The notes: generated from the sequence alone by a model not told the origin. Positions 31,352 through 40,816 are shown, counted from the stretch's first letter. The stretch is DNA of 64,000 nt from Brachyspira pilosicoli P43/6/78 (GCF_000325665.1 NC_019908.1:1550001-1614000); one strand, 5' to 3'. Numbers and translations are program-made.

Positions 31352-33541
31352 ATGAAAAACAAATTATATAAATACATTATTATAACAATAATTATATCAA
31401 TATTAATACTAATACCTCTATCAATTATGGGGAATTTCAAAAGAACTGCATATATCTCAGACTTTAAAAATATTGTAGAAAATAAATACTCTTTTACATT
31501 TAAATATAAATCAAAAATTTTTAAAAATAATAAAATATATGAAATACAGCCAAACACAAACCAAACAATAAAAGATGTAATCTCTATTAAATTTAAAAAT
31601 GGAAGCTCATTCGGCACATTAATTACAGATAAGAAACTAAATACAAACGACAAAATAGAGAATATAGAATACAAATTAAAATTAAAAAAAGAAGTATTTA
31701 TATTTTTTATTTTAATAATACTAATATTTCCAATACTGTATTTATATATAATACCAAACATAATAAAAAACTATAAAACATATATACTTTTTCTAATAAT
31801 ACATACTCTGCTCTACTTCTCAATAACTAAATTAATTCTCCCATCATTTTCAATGTTAAAATTACAAACAAATGTTTATGATATACTGTACTCATATTTG
31901 TTTGTAATAATTTCATATAATTTACTAAGCTATATACCAAATTTTATACATTTAAAAAATCATAGAATAATTTTTACGATACTATTTTGTGTTATAACAA
32001 ATTTTTCTTTTTTTGTGATAGAGACTATAGCATTGAGCGTGTTAGATATGGTAATACTTTTTTCTGATATGCCAAATCTATATTCTTCACTTATAACAGT
32101 GCTTCCTCTATATATGAAGATTATAACAATACTATCCACTATAATATATTTCTCTTCAATATTATTTTTATTATCACTATTTATATACAACTTATATAGA
32201 ATGTTTAAAACGAAAAAATCAAATGCAATAATTATGATATTATCAATCATAGCTATATCATATGTTTTATTTTTAAGACCAAGCAAAGTTGACATATGGA
32301 GCATAGATTTTTTAAGAAATGCCAACAAAAGAGGAATAATATATACACTCAATTATAGAATAAATTATGACAGAATAAACAATATAAAGCCAAGCAAAGA
32401 AGCAGTATTAAACTCTATAAACTTATTGAAATCCTATGAAGAAAAAAGAGACATATCAAATTTATTATTACAAGAAAGTGAAAACAAAAGAGACATATTT
32501 TTAATATTTTTAGAGTCCTTTTATGATTATTCCCATTTTGTAAAACTATTTAATAAAGACCCATTCCCAAAAGAATATAGAAAATGGGCAAATGCCTCTC
32601 AAAAAATATCTCCAAATGTTAATAATGGAAGTTTTTATGCAAGACTGGCAGGACTTACTGCTTCAAGCCCACTATATCCAAAAACTCAATCAGAAAAAAT
32701 AAATAACACTTTAATAAGCCTTTTAAATGAAGAAGGATACTACACTTTGGCATTAGAAGAAGCATTAAACACATACAACCTTAAGACATTCTACCCTTCA
32801 ATAGGTTTTAGTAATTCAATATTCGGTTTAAACATCACAAATATAAACACATACCTAAAAACTAATATAAACAATCTTAAAAAACCTCTATTCGTATCTG
32901 GCTTTACAATTTTAGGACACACAGATTCTCATATAGAAAATGATTTTAATATAGCAGAAAAAAATAAAAAGTTTATGAATTATTTTAATGGCAATGATAA
33001 ACTCAATCTCATAGAAACTATGGACAATTCCGTAATGGCAGCAATTGAAATAATAAAAATTAGAGACACAATACTAAAATATTCACCAAATGCATTAATA
33101 ATATTCAAACATGACCATTTGTATCCATATTTAAGAGCAATAGTAGAGCGTTCAACTATAGATGAAAACATAAAGAAAAGCTTTTTAGAAGATAGTAGTC
33201 CAAGTCCGCTTCTTATATGGGACGGCACTAACGGAGCATACAAAGCACCAGTAAATATTGTTCCAGAAAATATACCAATGTTTATAGCTATTAATGCTGG
33301 AGCAACAAATTATAAAAACTCTATTATTTCACTGCTTTACAAAGAAAATATTGATAACACTATAAGCACATATCATAAATATTATAAAATTACTAATAAC
33401 TCATTGATAATAGAAAATAATATTGATGAAAACTCTGAAATTTTTAAATACGAAAATGCCCAAAAAATATTGTCGCAAGATATATTTCAAGGTAAAAAAT
33501 ATTATTATGAGTTAATAGACAATTTAGAAAAAACTAATTAA
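31352..33541 (+). CDS. LtaS/OpgB-like membrane sulfatase-fold protein with shared N-terminal module
   Basis: The 729-residue protein has an N-terminal span, an extracytoplasmic segment (about 35-110, TAYISDF to EYKLKLK), about five further spans to residue 305, and a large outer domain. That domain resembles lipoteichoic-acid-synthase-type phosphotransferases: IFLIFLESFYDYS for the first metal strand, NVNNGSFYARLAGLTA where the Thr nucleophile is expected (here Ser), and IIFKHDHLYP for the terminal metal ligands. It may transfer phosphoglycerol or phosphoethanolamine to a surface glycan. The N-terminal module recurs in the proteins at 45526-47585 and 52324-55012. The 3' end overlaps convergent thiD by 4 bp. 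Confidence 0.72.
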   Translation: MKNKLYKYIIITIIISILILIPLSIMGNFKRTAYISDFKNIVENKYSFTFKYKSKIFKNNKIYEIQPNTNQTIKDVISIKFKNGSSFGTLITDKKLNTNDKIENIEYKLKLKKEVFIFFILIILIFPILYLYIIPNIIKNYKTYILFLIIHTLLYFSITKLILPSFSMLKLQTNVYDILYSYLFVIISYNLLSYIPNFIHLKNHRIIFTILFCVITNFSFFVIETIALSVLDMVILFSDMPNLYSSLITVLPLYMKIITILSTIIYFSSILFLLSLFIYNLYRMFKTKKSNAIIMILSIIAISYVLFLRPSKVDIWSIDFLRNANKRGIIYTLNYRINYDRINNIKPSKEAVLNSINLLKSYEEKRDISNLLLQESENKRDIFLIFLESFYDYSHFVKLFNKDPFPKEYRKWANASQKISPNVNNGSFYARLAGLTASSPLYPKTQSEKINNTLISLLNEEGYYTLALEEALNTYNLKTFYPSIGFSNSIFGLNITNINTYLKTNINNLKKPLFVSGFTILGHTDSHIENDFNIAEKNKKFMNYFNGNDKLNLIETMDNSVMAAIEIIKIRDTILKYSPNALIIFKHDHLYPYLRAIVERSTIDENIKKSFLEDSSPSPLLIWDGTNGAYKAPVNIVPENIPMFIAINAGATNYKNSIISLLYKENIDNTISTYHKYYKITNNSLIIENNIDENSEIFKYENAQKILSQDIFQGKKYYYELIDNLEKTN

Positions 33542-34347
33542 AATTTTAAATACTTCCAAAGCTCATAAAAATGATTAACAGGTCCATGACCTTTACCAAC
33601 ACTGTCAATTTTAGCAGATTCTAAAGCATTAAATAAATAATTCTTAGCTAAAATGCATGCTTCTAAAGGAGTTTTACCATGTGCAATATAACTGCAAATA
33701 GCAGCAGATAATGTGCATCCTGTGCCATGTGTATTTTTAGTATCTATTCTAATAGCATCAAGAAACTCATGCTCTCTGTAGTTTATAAATAAATCTCTTG
33801 AAAGCTTTCCGTCTAAATGCCCGCCCTTAAGCATTACATTTTTTGCTCCCATTTTTAGTATATCATTAGCAGCAGCAATCATGTCTTCATCTGTAACAAT
33901 TTTTTTGTTTGTAATATCCTCTGCCTCTGGTATATTTGGAGTAATCACTGTAGAAATAGGTATAATATATTTTTTTAAGCTTTCAACAGCATCTTCCAAA
34001 AGAAGCCTATCTCCGCTTTTTGCAACCATAACAGGATCAACTATTATAGGTATATTTTTAGCATTATTCTCTAAAAAGTTAGCAACAAGTTTTATTATAT
34101 CATTATTAAAAAGCATTCCTATTTTTATAGCATCTGGCACTATATCATCAAATATGCAATATAACTGCTCTTCTATAGCCTTAATATCTATCTCATAACA
34201 GCTTCTCACCCCTTGAGTATTCTGTACAGGCAATGCAGTTAATACACACATTCCATAACAGCCCAAAGCAGAAAACACCTTTAAATCTGCCTGTATTCCA
34301 GCACCGCCAGAACCATCAAAACCAGCTATAGTTAAAGTCTTAATCAT
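33538..34347 (-). CDS. thiD: Hydroxymethylpyrimidine/phosphomethylpyrimidine kinase
   Basis: ThiD phosphorylates HMP and HMP-P in thiamine synthesis or salvage. The 269-residue protein shows TIAGFDGSGGAGIQADLKVF at the N terminus, the GGH substrate segment MLKGGHLDG and the catalytic NTHGTGCTLSAAI. ATG 34347 is preferred, with GGGA upstream; an earlier TTG at 34362 is less likely. It lies 18 bp after the pseudo-receiver/PilZ gene and is probably in its transcript. No TPP riboswitch is visible upstream. Confidence 0.93.
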   Translation of the reverse strand: MIKTLTIAGFDGSGGAGIQADLKVFSALGCYGMCVLTALPVQNTQGVRSCYEIDIKAIEEQLYCIFDDIVPDAIKIGMLFNNDIIKLVANFLENNAKNIPIIVDPVMVAKSGDRLLLEDAVESLKKYIIPISTVITPNIPEAEDITNKKIVTDEDMIAAANDILKMGAKNVMLKGGHLDGKLSRDLFINYREHEFLDAIRIDTKNTHGTGCTLSAAICSYIAHGKTPLEACILAKNYLFNALESAKIDSVGKGHGPVNHFYELWKYLKF

Positions 34348-34365
34348 AATAACAAATCCCAATAC

Positions 34366-35076
34366 TTAAGATATTAAATTTTTTTCTATATATTTTTCGT
34401 ATATAAATTTACAAATTACTTTATGGTCAAAAGAAGATAAATTCTCAAATAATCCAATATATTCTTTACCTATTACCTCTATAATATTTAGAGAAAATGT
34501 CATCTTATAAGAACCTATAGACATATAAACAAGCTGTATATTATATCCAACATTAAGACGTACATGCTCATTTGGTATTAAAAACTTTAACCCCCTAGCA
34601 GACATCTCTAATATCATACTATGTACTATCTGCTTAGTTTCTTCATGTCTAAATACTATATCATAATTTACATTGCCAATAACAGGATATTTTAATCTCT
34701 TAGGAAGTAAATTAGATTTAGATAATATATTTGAAAATCTATTGAAAAAATCTTTTTCATTAAACGGCTTAAATAATATTCCAGCAACACCTATTTTAAA
34801 CATCTTAGAAACAAACCCAGGCGTAATTTCTGGAACGTAAATTAAAACTTTAATATTTTTATATATATCATTATAATACATTTTTTCTAAAATATTATTA
34901 GCTTCTTCATCATAAGGAGATGTTTCTATAATAGCAATAGAGAAAGGCATTTTTGAACAAGTAGGAAGTATATGTTTTTTATCTTTTACTGCTACAACAT
35001 CATAACCTTGCATAAGCAGTATTGTTGTGATATTATCTCTTATAGTGTGATTAGAATCGTAAACTAATACCCTCAT
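34366..35076 (-). CDS. Pseudo-receiver and PilZ domain protein
   Basis: Residues 1-118 have a receiver fold (MRVLVYDSNHTIRDNITTIL, then ILFKPFNEKDFF containing the conserved Lys-Pro). The phospho-acceptor Asp is replaced: the third strand reads IAIIETSPYD. Residues about 125-230 resemble PilZ, with EMSARGLKFLIP matching the (D/N)xSxxG element but with Glu first; the N-terminal RxxxR is not obvious. It may respond to cyclic di-GMP or work by protein contacts rather than phosphorylation. It precedes thiD on the same strand. Confidence 0.65.
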   Translation of the reverse strand: MRVLVYDSNHTIRDNITTILLMQGYDVVAVKDKKHILPTCSKMPFSIAIIETSPYDEEANNILEKMYYNDIYKNIKVLIYVPEITPGFVSKMFKIGVAGILFKPFNEKDFFNRFSNILSKSNLLPKRLKYPVIGNVNYDIVFRHEETKQIVHSMILEMSARGLKFLIPNEHVRLNVGYNIQLVYMSIGSYKMTFSLNIIEVIGKEYIGLFENLSSFDHKVICKFIYEKYIEKNLIS

Positions 35077-35209
35077 AAAGCACCTCCATTTGCCTATATA
35101 TTAATTATAAGATAGTTAAAATTAAAATCAAGAAAAAAAACTAAATTATGTTATAATTATCAAATATACATTTAACTCACAATTTAATAATAAAGTAAGG
35201 ACATCAAAA

Positions 35210-36178
35210 ATGAAAGAAATAAAAATCACAGATATAGAAAATATAAAAATAGGAAACGCTCAAAATATAGAAGCTGCTACAGGCTGCACTGTAATAATAT
35301 GCGAACGCGGTGCTAACACTTCTCTTGATGTACGCGGAGGAGGACCTGCTTCGAGAGAAAGCGAACTTACAAAACCTTTTGCAACTACAGAAGTTATACA
35401 TGCTGTACTATTAAGCGGTGGAAGTGCTTTTGGTCTTGATGCTTCTGGCGGAGTGATGAAGTATCTTGAAGAGAGAAATATTGGTTTTGATGTGGGTGTT
35501 ACTAAAGTGCCTTTGGTTTGTGAGTCTTGTATATTTGATTTGCGTGTTGGAGATTATAAGGTTCGTCCTGATATAGAAATGGGTTATAATGCTTGTATTG
35601 ATGCTCAGAATAATAATCCTAAAATGGGTAATTATGGAGCTGGTACTGGGGCTTCTGTAGGTAAGATATTGGGAGTTGATTATGCTATGAAATCTGGATT
35701 AGGTTTTTATGCTTTAGAAGTTGATGGGGTTAAAGTGGGAGCTATAGTTTCTGTTAATGCTTTTGGGGATATATTTGATTATGACACTGGAGAGAAATTA
35801 GCAGGGCTTTTAGGTGAAGATAAAAAAAGTTTTAGAAGCTCTGAAGAAGAATTGATAAAACTCACAAGAGATAAAGAGATATCATTTAATTTAGTAGAAA
35901 ACACAACAATAGGAGCTATTATCACAAATGCTAAGTTTACAAAAACACAAATGGGAAAAATTGCCTCTATGGCTCATAATGGTTTTGCTAGAACTATAAA
36001 ACCAGTACATACTACATTAGACGGGGATAGTATTTATGCTATGTCTGTTGGAGATATTAAGGCTAGTATTGATGCGGTTGGAAGTTTGGCTGCCATTGTA
36101 ATGGGAAGAGCTATTAACAATGCTGTAAAAAATACTTCTGCTGCTTATGGGCTAAAAGCTTATAATGATATTTTTTAA
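35210..36178 (+). CDS. P1-family (DmpA/BapA-like) N-terminal nucleophile aminopeptidase
   Basis: The 322-residue protein has the family features RGGGPASRESELTKP, HAVLLSGGSAFGLDASGGVM and NYGAGTGASVGK. Members of this family self-cleave to free a Ser or Thr nucleophile; the matching point here is ENTTIGAIIT, with Asn 231-Thr 232. They remove N-terminal D- or beta-amino acids or act as amidases; the substrate here is unknown. AAGGA precedes ATG 35210. No signal peptide is seen, so it is probably cytoplasmic. Confidence 0.88.
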   Translation: MKEIKITDIENIKIGNAQNIEAATGCTVIICERGANTSLDVRGGGPASRESELTKPFATTEVIHAVLLSGGSAFGLDASGGVMKYLEERNIGFDVGVTKVPLVCESCIFDLRVGDYKVRPDIEMGYNACIDAQNNNPKMGNYGAGTGASVGKILGVDYAMKSGLGFYALEVDGVKVGAIVSVNAFGDIFDYDTGEKLAGLLGEDKKSFRSSEEELIKLTRDKEISFNLVENTTIGAIITNAKFTKTQMGKIASMAHNGFARTIKPVHTTLDGDSIYAMSVGDIKASIDAVGSLAAIVMGRAINNAVKNTSAAYGLKAYNDIF

Positions 36179-36224
36179 TTATTTTTTATTAATAAGTATA
36201 TTAAAAATTGATATATTTAAATTA

Positions 36225-36752
36225 ATGAGAAAAATATTTATCTTTTTATTAATACTTACAAATTTAGCTTTCAGCAATAATATAAGCAATAATCAATATA
36301 AAAATATCGATGATTATGCTGGAATATATTATGGAACATTGATTGCATATTCTGATGCAGCAGGAGAAGTGCATTTACAAAATTTTAAAATAGAAATTTC
36401 AAAATATGGAAATATTATATCCGTAATACCAACATCATTAATAATAGGAATAGATACAGACACAGATGTAGAAGTAAATAAAAGTAAAATTATAAGAAAA
36501 TCAAGCACTCAATATGAGGTAATAGACAATATCACAAAATATATTATACCCCATATCTCATCAGTTTCAGCAAGCGGAAATATAATGCTTAATTTTTATG
36601 ATAATGGAAACACTTTAGAAGTAAACGGCATCTGCGAAGGAAGTGTAAGCTTTAATATAGAAGCATTCGATAAAACAATCATAGAGGCTAATAAATCTAC
36701 AAAAGTAAATATTCATGGAACTTTTTATATTACTGAAAAATTGAGTGATTAA
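36225..36752 (+). CDS. Secreted protein of unknown function
   Basis: The 175-residue protein starts at ATG 36225 with a signal peptide (MRKIFIFLLILTNLAFS). The mature part is predicted beta-rich, with regularly alternating segments such as YAGIYYGTLIAYSDAAG and VNIHGTFYITEKL, which suggests a small lipocalin-like or barrel fold. It follows the P1 peptidase by 46 bp, without a strong ribosome binding site. No family is recognised. Confidence 0.55.
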   Translation: MRKIFIFLLILTNLAFSNNISNNQYKNIDDYAGIYYGTLIAYSDAAGEVHLQNFKIEISKYGNIISVIPTSLIIGIDTDTDVEVNKSKIIRKSSTQYEVIDNITKYIIPHISSVSASGNIMLNFYDNGNTLEVNGICEGSVSFNIEAFDKTIIEANKSTKVNIHGTFYITEKLSD

Positions 36753-36797
36753 ATAAAAACTTCTAGTAAACTTAAAAGCCCTATAATTTGTAATAAA

Positions 36798-37427
36798 TTA
36801 AAAACCTAATTCTTCATCTATAAATAATATATGTATTCTGTTTTTTATATGGCATTTATTTATAATAACAGTATAAGCACATAATCTCTCTTCTATATTG
36901 CAATTCTCATTACAAACCATATCACCCACACTGCAAGGATTATTTACTTTAAATCTTATAGAGTTTTGTGAAGCAGCAAAATCTTTAGCTCTCTTTAATG
37001 CATCTTGTTGAGTATTAGCAATCTTATTTCTTCCAACAACTAAATATACTTTTTTTGGTCCGTAAATCATAGCAGAAACCCTATTTCCGCCTCCGTCTAT
37101 AGCGATAACATCTCCATTCTTACTCAAAGCATTAGCAGAACATAAATATACATCAGCAGTAAAAGCCTTAATCTCTGCCTCTGTTTTTAATTCTTTATTG
37201 TTTCTATCTACAAAGTTTTTATAATCTTTTAAATCTTCTAATATACCCATCTGATTAACACTAGTACTTCCGCCGAATGTTATAACATCATCTTTTTTTA
37301 TTTGAGATAACAAAAACTTTTTAGCCTCTTCTTTATTAGAAAAGCTATCAAAAGCAAAACCCTTTTTATTGAAATTTATTTTTAATATATTAGATAAATT
37401 CTTAAAATACTCTTCTTGAATAGTCAT
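36798..37427 (-). CDS. LUD domain protein (LutC-like)
   Basis: The 209-residue protein belongs to the LUD/DUF162 group. Typical segments are DDVITFGGSTSVNQMGILED, YLCSANALSKNGDVIAIDGG, GNRVSAMIYGPKKVYLVVGR and a C-terminal Cys-containing region (NPCSVGDMVCNENC). The nearest known relatives assist L-lactate oxidation (LutABC), but no lutAB is nearby, so the role is open. Start ATG 37427 is supported by GGAG six bases upstream, rather than longer in-frame options. Confidence 0.8.
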   Translation of the reverse strand: MTIQEEYFKNLSNILKINFNKKGFAFDSFSNKEEAKKFLLSQIKKDDVITFGGSTSVNQMGILEDLKDYKNFVDRNNKELKTEAEIKAFTADVYLCSANALSKNGDVIAIDGGGNRVSAMIYGPKKVYLVVGRNKIANTQQDALKRAKDFAASQNSIRFKVNNPCSVGDMVCNENCNIEERLCAYTVIINKCHIKNRIHILFIDEELGF

Positions 37428-37532
37428 AAAAAACTCCATAAAATAATTAACTAAATATTCTAATAAATTATACTTAATATAAAAATATTTGTAAATACAT
37501 ATCATTTTTTCTTTTTATATTTGTTTTATATG

Positions 37533-37561
37533 TTGACTTTTATAATTTTTTATACTATACT
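37533..37561 (+). promoter_or_regulatory. Promoter of the encapsulin operon
   Basis: TTGACT (37533-37538) and TATACT (37556-37561) are separated by 17 bp, about 70 bp upstream of the cargo gene. Confidence 0.75.
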
Positions 37562-37572
37562 TGTTATTAGTA

Positions 37573-37584
37573 ATTAATATTAAT
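37573..37584. promoter_or_regulatory. Palindrome at the encapsulin operon start site
   Basis: ATTAATATTAAT is a perfect 12 bp palindrome just after the -10 box, inside a longer imperfect dyad TTATTAGTAATTAATATTAA. Fur- or PerR-type control is attractive for an iron compartment, but the match to known boxes is weak in such AT-rich DNA. Confidence 0.35.
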
Positions 37585-37632
37585 AAGTAATTTATTGTAT
37601 TAGTATAATTAGGTATTTCAAAGGAGGAAAAT

Positions 37633-37983
37633 ATGCCTAGTTTTGCAAACCCGTTTAATGCAAATGTTGAAAGAAAGATTAGTAAAGAAGAATTAATACA
37701 GGCTGTGAGATTGGATATAGCTGGAGAATTAGAGGCTATATATTTATATGATGCTCATTGTATGGCTACAGATGACCCTGTTGCTAAGGCAGTTTTAGCT
37801 GATATTAGAGATGAGGAAAAGGCACATGTAGGTGAACTTATGGCTCTTTTAAGACATTTAGACCCTAAAGAGGCTGAACATTTTGCTTCTGGAGAAATGG
37901 AAGTAAAAGAAATGATGGAAGAGTTGGGAATAAAAGAACCAGATTTATCAGGTCTTACAGTTGGAAGTTTGAAAAAAGAATAA
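37633..37983 (+). CDS. Encapsulated ferritin-like protein with encapsulin targeting peptide
   Basis: The 116-residue protein is a half-ferritin helical hairpin. Metal-ligand motifs are GELEAIYLYDAH in the first helix and DEEKAHVGEL (ExxH) in the second. The C terminus ends LTVGSLKKE (residues 108-116), matching the cargo-loading peptide that docks inside encapsulin shells. The shell gene starts 46 bp downstream. Family members oxidise Fe(II) and release it for mineralisation inside the shell. A strong AAAGGAGG precedes ATG 37633. Confidence 0.93.
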   Translation: MPSFANPFNANVERKISKEELIQAVRLDIAGELEAIYLYDAHCMATDDPVAKAVLADIRDEEKAHVGELMALLRHLDPKEAEHFASGEMEVKEMMEELGIKEPDLSGLTVGSLKKE

Positions 37984-38029
37984 TTATTATTATACTAAAT
38001 ATTATAAAATAAATTTAAAAGGAGAATAT

Positions 38030-38839
38030 ATGGACTTTTTAGCAAGAGATGGTTCGCCTTTTGATAGCGACTTTTGGAGTAAAATAGATAAAGCAGTAAT
38101 AGAAACTGCAAGCAGAACTTTAATAGGAAGAAGATTTTTAAGTATATATGGACCTTTAGGTTCTGGCACTATAAGCGTGCAATATGATAGAAATGATAGA
38201 GAAGAAGTTTTTCAAGATGGTATAGTAAAAACTTCTGGAAGGCATTCTGTGGAACTTCCTCAGCTATATCAAGACTTCACTCTTCTTTGGAGAGATATAG
38301 AAAATAATGAAAAAAATAAAATGCCTTTAGATTTATCTGTAACATCATTTGCAGCACAAACTTTATCAAATAAAGAAGATGAATTAATTTTTTATGGTAA
38401 TGAGTTTGTTGGAGTTACTGGAATACTAAACACTAAAGGTGTACAAAAACTAAAAATTAGCGATTGGTCTGCTGGTGAAAATCCTTACATTGATATTGTA
38501 AAAGCTATTAATATGATTAGAGAAAAAGGAATAGTTGGAAGAATAATACTAGCTTTGAGTCAGGGATTATTTTTCGACTTACAGAGAATACAGCAAGGTA
38601 CTGGCATGACTGAAGCTCAAAGAATAACTAATATGATTCATAATCTATATAATATACCTACAATAAAAGGTAAAAAAGCTGCTATTATATGTGTAGAGCC
38701 TCAATATATAGATTTAGCTATTGGTGTTGATATGTCTACTGCATACTTAGAGCAAAAAGACCTTAATCATACTTTTAGAATTATGGAAACTGTTTTACCT
38801 AGAATAAAAGAACCTAATGCTATTGTTGTACTAGAATAA
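38030..38839 (+). CDS. Encapsulin shell protein (family 1)
   Basis: The 269-residue protein has the HK97-like family 1 encapsulin sequence: FWSKIDKAVIETASRTLIGR near the N terminus, LPQLYQDFTLLWRDIE, LIFYGNEFVGVTGIL and a C-terminal AYLEQKDLNHTFRIMETVLP. It self-assembles into an icosahedral compartment of about 24-42 nm. The cargo gene immediately upstream defines this as an iron-storage nanocompartment. AAGGAG precedes ATG 38030 and a terminator follows. Confidence 0.95.
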   Translation: MDFLARDGSPFDSDFWSKIDKAVIETASRTLIGRRFLSIYGPLGSGTISVQYDRNDREEVFQDGIVKTSGRHSVELPQLYQDFTLLWRDIENNEKNKMPLDLSVTSFAAQTLSNKEDELIFYGNEFVGVTGILNTKGVQKLKISDWSAGENPYIDIVKAINMIREKGIVGRIILALSQGLFFDLQRIQQGTGMTEAQRITNMIHNLYNIPTIKGKKAAIICVEPQYIDLAIGVDMSTAYLEQKDLNHTFRIMETVLPRIKEPNAIVVLE

Positions 38840-38865
38840 TACCCCAATAATTTTTTAAATATTAT

Positions 38866-38909
38866 AAAAAAGCAAAAGTAGGCAATAAAGCTTATTTTTG
38901 CTTTTTTTT
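38866..38909 (+). terminator. Terminator of the encapsulin operon
   Basis: AAAAAAGCAAAA pairs with TTTTTGCTTTTTT around an 18-base loop region, ending in a long T run. Confidence 0.75.
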
Positions 38910-38962
38910 ATTTATATAGTTTTATTAAAAAAATATATATAAAAAATATTATGGAATAATTT

Positions 38963-39739
38963 ATGTGTTACAAAAAAATATCAGAATATATAAACATATT
39001 AGCAGATTTTTGCGGTACAAGAGATATTAGTTTTTTAAATAAAGAAGAGTTAAAAAATAAATATAATATAAATCAAGCAGATATTATCGTATTATTTGGA
39101 GGAAGCATAATTGAAGGAGGCGATATATTTGCTCAAGCTATAAAAGAAAAAATTGCTAAAAAATACATAATAGTCGGAGGATACGGACATACAACAGATA
39201 CTTTAATAAATAATATAAAAGAAATAATGCCAAACATAAACTATAAAACAGAAGCAGAAATATTTAATGAATATATAAAAAATAAATACAATCTAGAAGC
39301 AGATTTTTTGGAACTGCATTCCACAAATTGCGGAAATAATATTACTAATCTATTAGAAATAATAAAAAAAGAAAAATTAGATTTCAACAATATAATATTA
39401 ATTCAAGATGCATCTATGCAGCTAAGAATGAGTGCTGTTATAAAGAAGTATATAGATAAAAGTATAGAAGTTATTAACTATGCAGCATATAAAGTAAAAG
39501 TAATAAATAAAGATTCAAAATTAATTTATGACAACTACCCTATTGGAATGTGGAATATAGATAGATATATTAATCTTCTTATGGGAGAGATACCAAGATT
39601 AACAGACAATAAAGAAGGTTACGGACCAAGGGGTAAAGATTTTTTAATTCATATAGATATACCAGAAAAAGTGGAGAATGCATTTTTAGAATTAAAAAAA
39701 TATTATCCTAATATGGTAAGAGAGGCAAAAGAGAAATAA
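38963..39739 (+). CDS. ydcF: YdcF-like protein (DUF218 family)
   Basis: The 258-residue protein resembles E. coli YdcF along its length. Shared elements are IIVGGYGHTT, ELHSTNCGNNITN, LIQDASMQLRMSAV and the C-terminal signature GEIPRLTDNKEGYGPRGKDF. The family has a Rossmann-like fold and binds S-adenosylmethionine in vitro; the reaction is not established. No signal peptide is present, so it is cytoplasmic. It lies between encapsulin and fabH and is preceded by GGAATAA. Confidence 0.85.
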   Translation: MCYKKISEYINILADFCGTRDISFLNKEELKNKYNINQADIIVLFGGSIIEGGDIFAQAIKEKIAKKYIIVGGYGHTTDTLINNIKEIMPNINYKTEAEIFNEYIKNKYNLEADFLELHSTNCGNNITNLLEIIKKEKLDFNNIILIQDASMQLRMSAVIKKYIDKSIEVINYAAYKVKVINKDSKLIYDNYPIGMWNIDRYINLLMGEIPRLTDNKEGYGPRGKDFLIHIDIPEKVENAFLELKKYYPNMVREAKEK

Positions 39740-39822
39740 AATAGTTACTAATAACTATATCATTTTTTTTAAAAAGTAATATATTTTATACTAGAAAAGT
39801 ATATTTTAAATTGGAGCTTATA

Positions 39823-40791
39823 ATGAAAAGAGCATACATTAAAAACATAGCCTATTATGTACCAGAAAGAATATTAGACAACAAATATTTTGAAAGCATA
39901 TTAGACACCAATAATGAATGGATAGTAACTCGTACAGGTATAGAAACAAGACATATGGCAAGACCTGATGAAACTATTTTTGAAATGGGAATTAATGCTG
40001 TTAAAAACTTAGAGAAAAAAGGTGTGGATTTAAAAGAAGTTGATGCTATATTAGTTCCTACTGTAACAAAAGATTATATATTTCCATCTATGGCTGGACA
40101 ATTACAACAAGCATTAGGACTTAATCATTGTTTTGCTTTAGACTTATCTGCTGCTTGTTCTGGATATATATATTCACTAAACACAGCTGTTTCTTTGATA
40201 GAAAGCGGACAGTGTAAAAATGTACTTATAGTTTCAAGCGAAAAACTTACTAAAGATGTTAATTGGAAAGACAGAGGTACTGCAATTCTTTTTGGAGATG
40301 CTGCTACTGCTTCATTAATTACAACAAGAGATGACGGAAAAGGAATAATAGGCATGCATATGCAAAGCGAGCCTGATATGAGTATTGTACTTAATGGCGG
40401 AAGCGTTTGCCCTATAAGAGCCGATGATTTAGAAGCTCCTGAGTTTAAAATACATATGGACGGTTCTGAAACTTTTAAGAGAGCTGTTACTGAGTTTTCT
40501 AATAGTATAGATAAAGTTTTAGAATCTACTGGAAAACAATTAAGCGATGTTAAATATTTTGTACCGCATCAAGCTAATTTAAGAATTATGCAGGCTGTTG
40601 CAAAAAGAATAGGTCTTCCTATGGAAAAAGTAAGCGTTGTATTAAATAAATTCGGAAACTGTTCTTCAGCAAGTATAGGCTTAGCTTTAACTGATGCTTT
40701 AGAAGAAAATAAAATTAATGACGGAGATTTAGTTCTTCTTACAGGATTCGGTGGCGGATTTACTTGGGGTTCCAGTTTAATGATTTGGTAA
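39823..40791 (+). CDS. fabH: 3-oxoacyl-ACP synthase III
   Basis: FabH condenses acetyl-CoA with malonyl-ACP to begin fatty acid synthesis. The 322-residue protein carries the Cys-His-Asn triad: Cys 112 in SAACSGYIYS, His 249 in PHQANLRIMQ and Asn 279 in GNCSSASIG. The substrate pocket segment NEWIVTRTGIETRH is typical. GGAG at 39813 fits ATG 39823 rather than a TTG 12 bases earlier. It is not next to other fab genes here, so a role in starter-unit choice or another acyl pathway cannot be excluded. Confidence 0.94.
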   Translation: MKRAYIKNIAYYVPERILDNKYFESILDTNNEWIVTRTGIETRHMARPDETIFEMGINAVKNLEKKGVDLKEVDAILVPTVTKDYIFPSMAGQLQQALGLNHCFALDLSAACSGYIYSLNTAVSLIESGQCKNVLIVSSEKLTKDVNWKDRGTAILFGDAATASLITTRDDGKGIIGMHMQSEPDMSIVLNGGSVCPIRADDLEAPEFKIHMDGSETFKRAVTEFSNSIDKVLESTGKQLSDVKYFVPHQANLRIMQAVAKRIGLPMEKVSVVLNKFGNCSSASIGLALTDALEENKINDGDLVLLTGFGGGFTWGSSLMIW

Positions 40792-40816
40792 TAAGACCTT
40801 TTTAAAAATATATAAT

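Noticed and set aside
34348-34375. A TPP riboswitch controlling thiD
   Set aside because: There is no room between thiD and the preceding gene, and no THI-box-like sequence is visible upstream of the pair.
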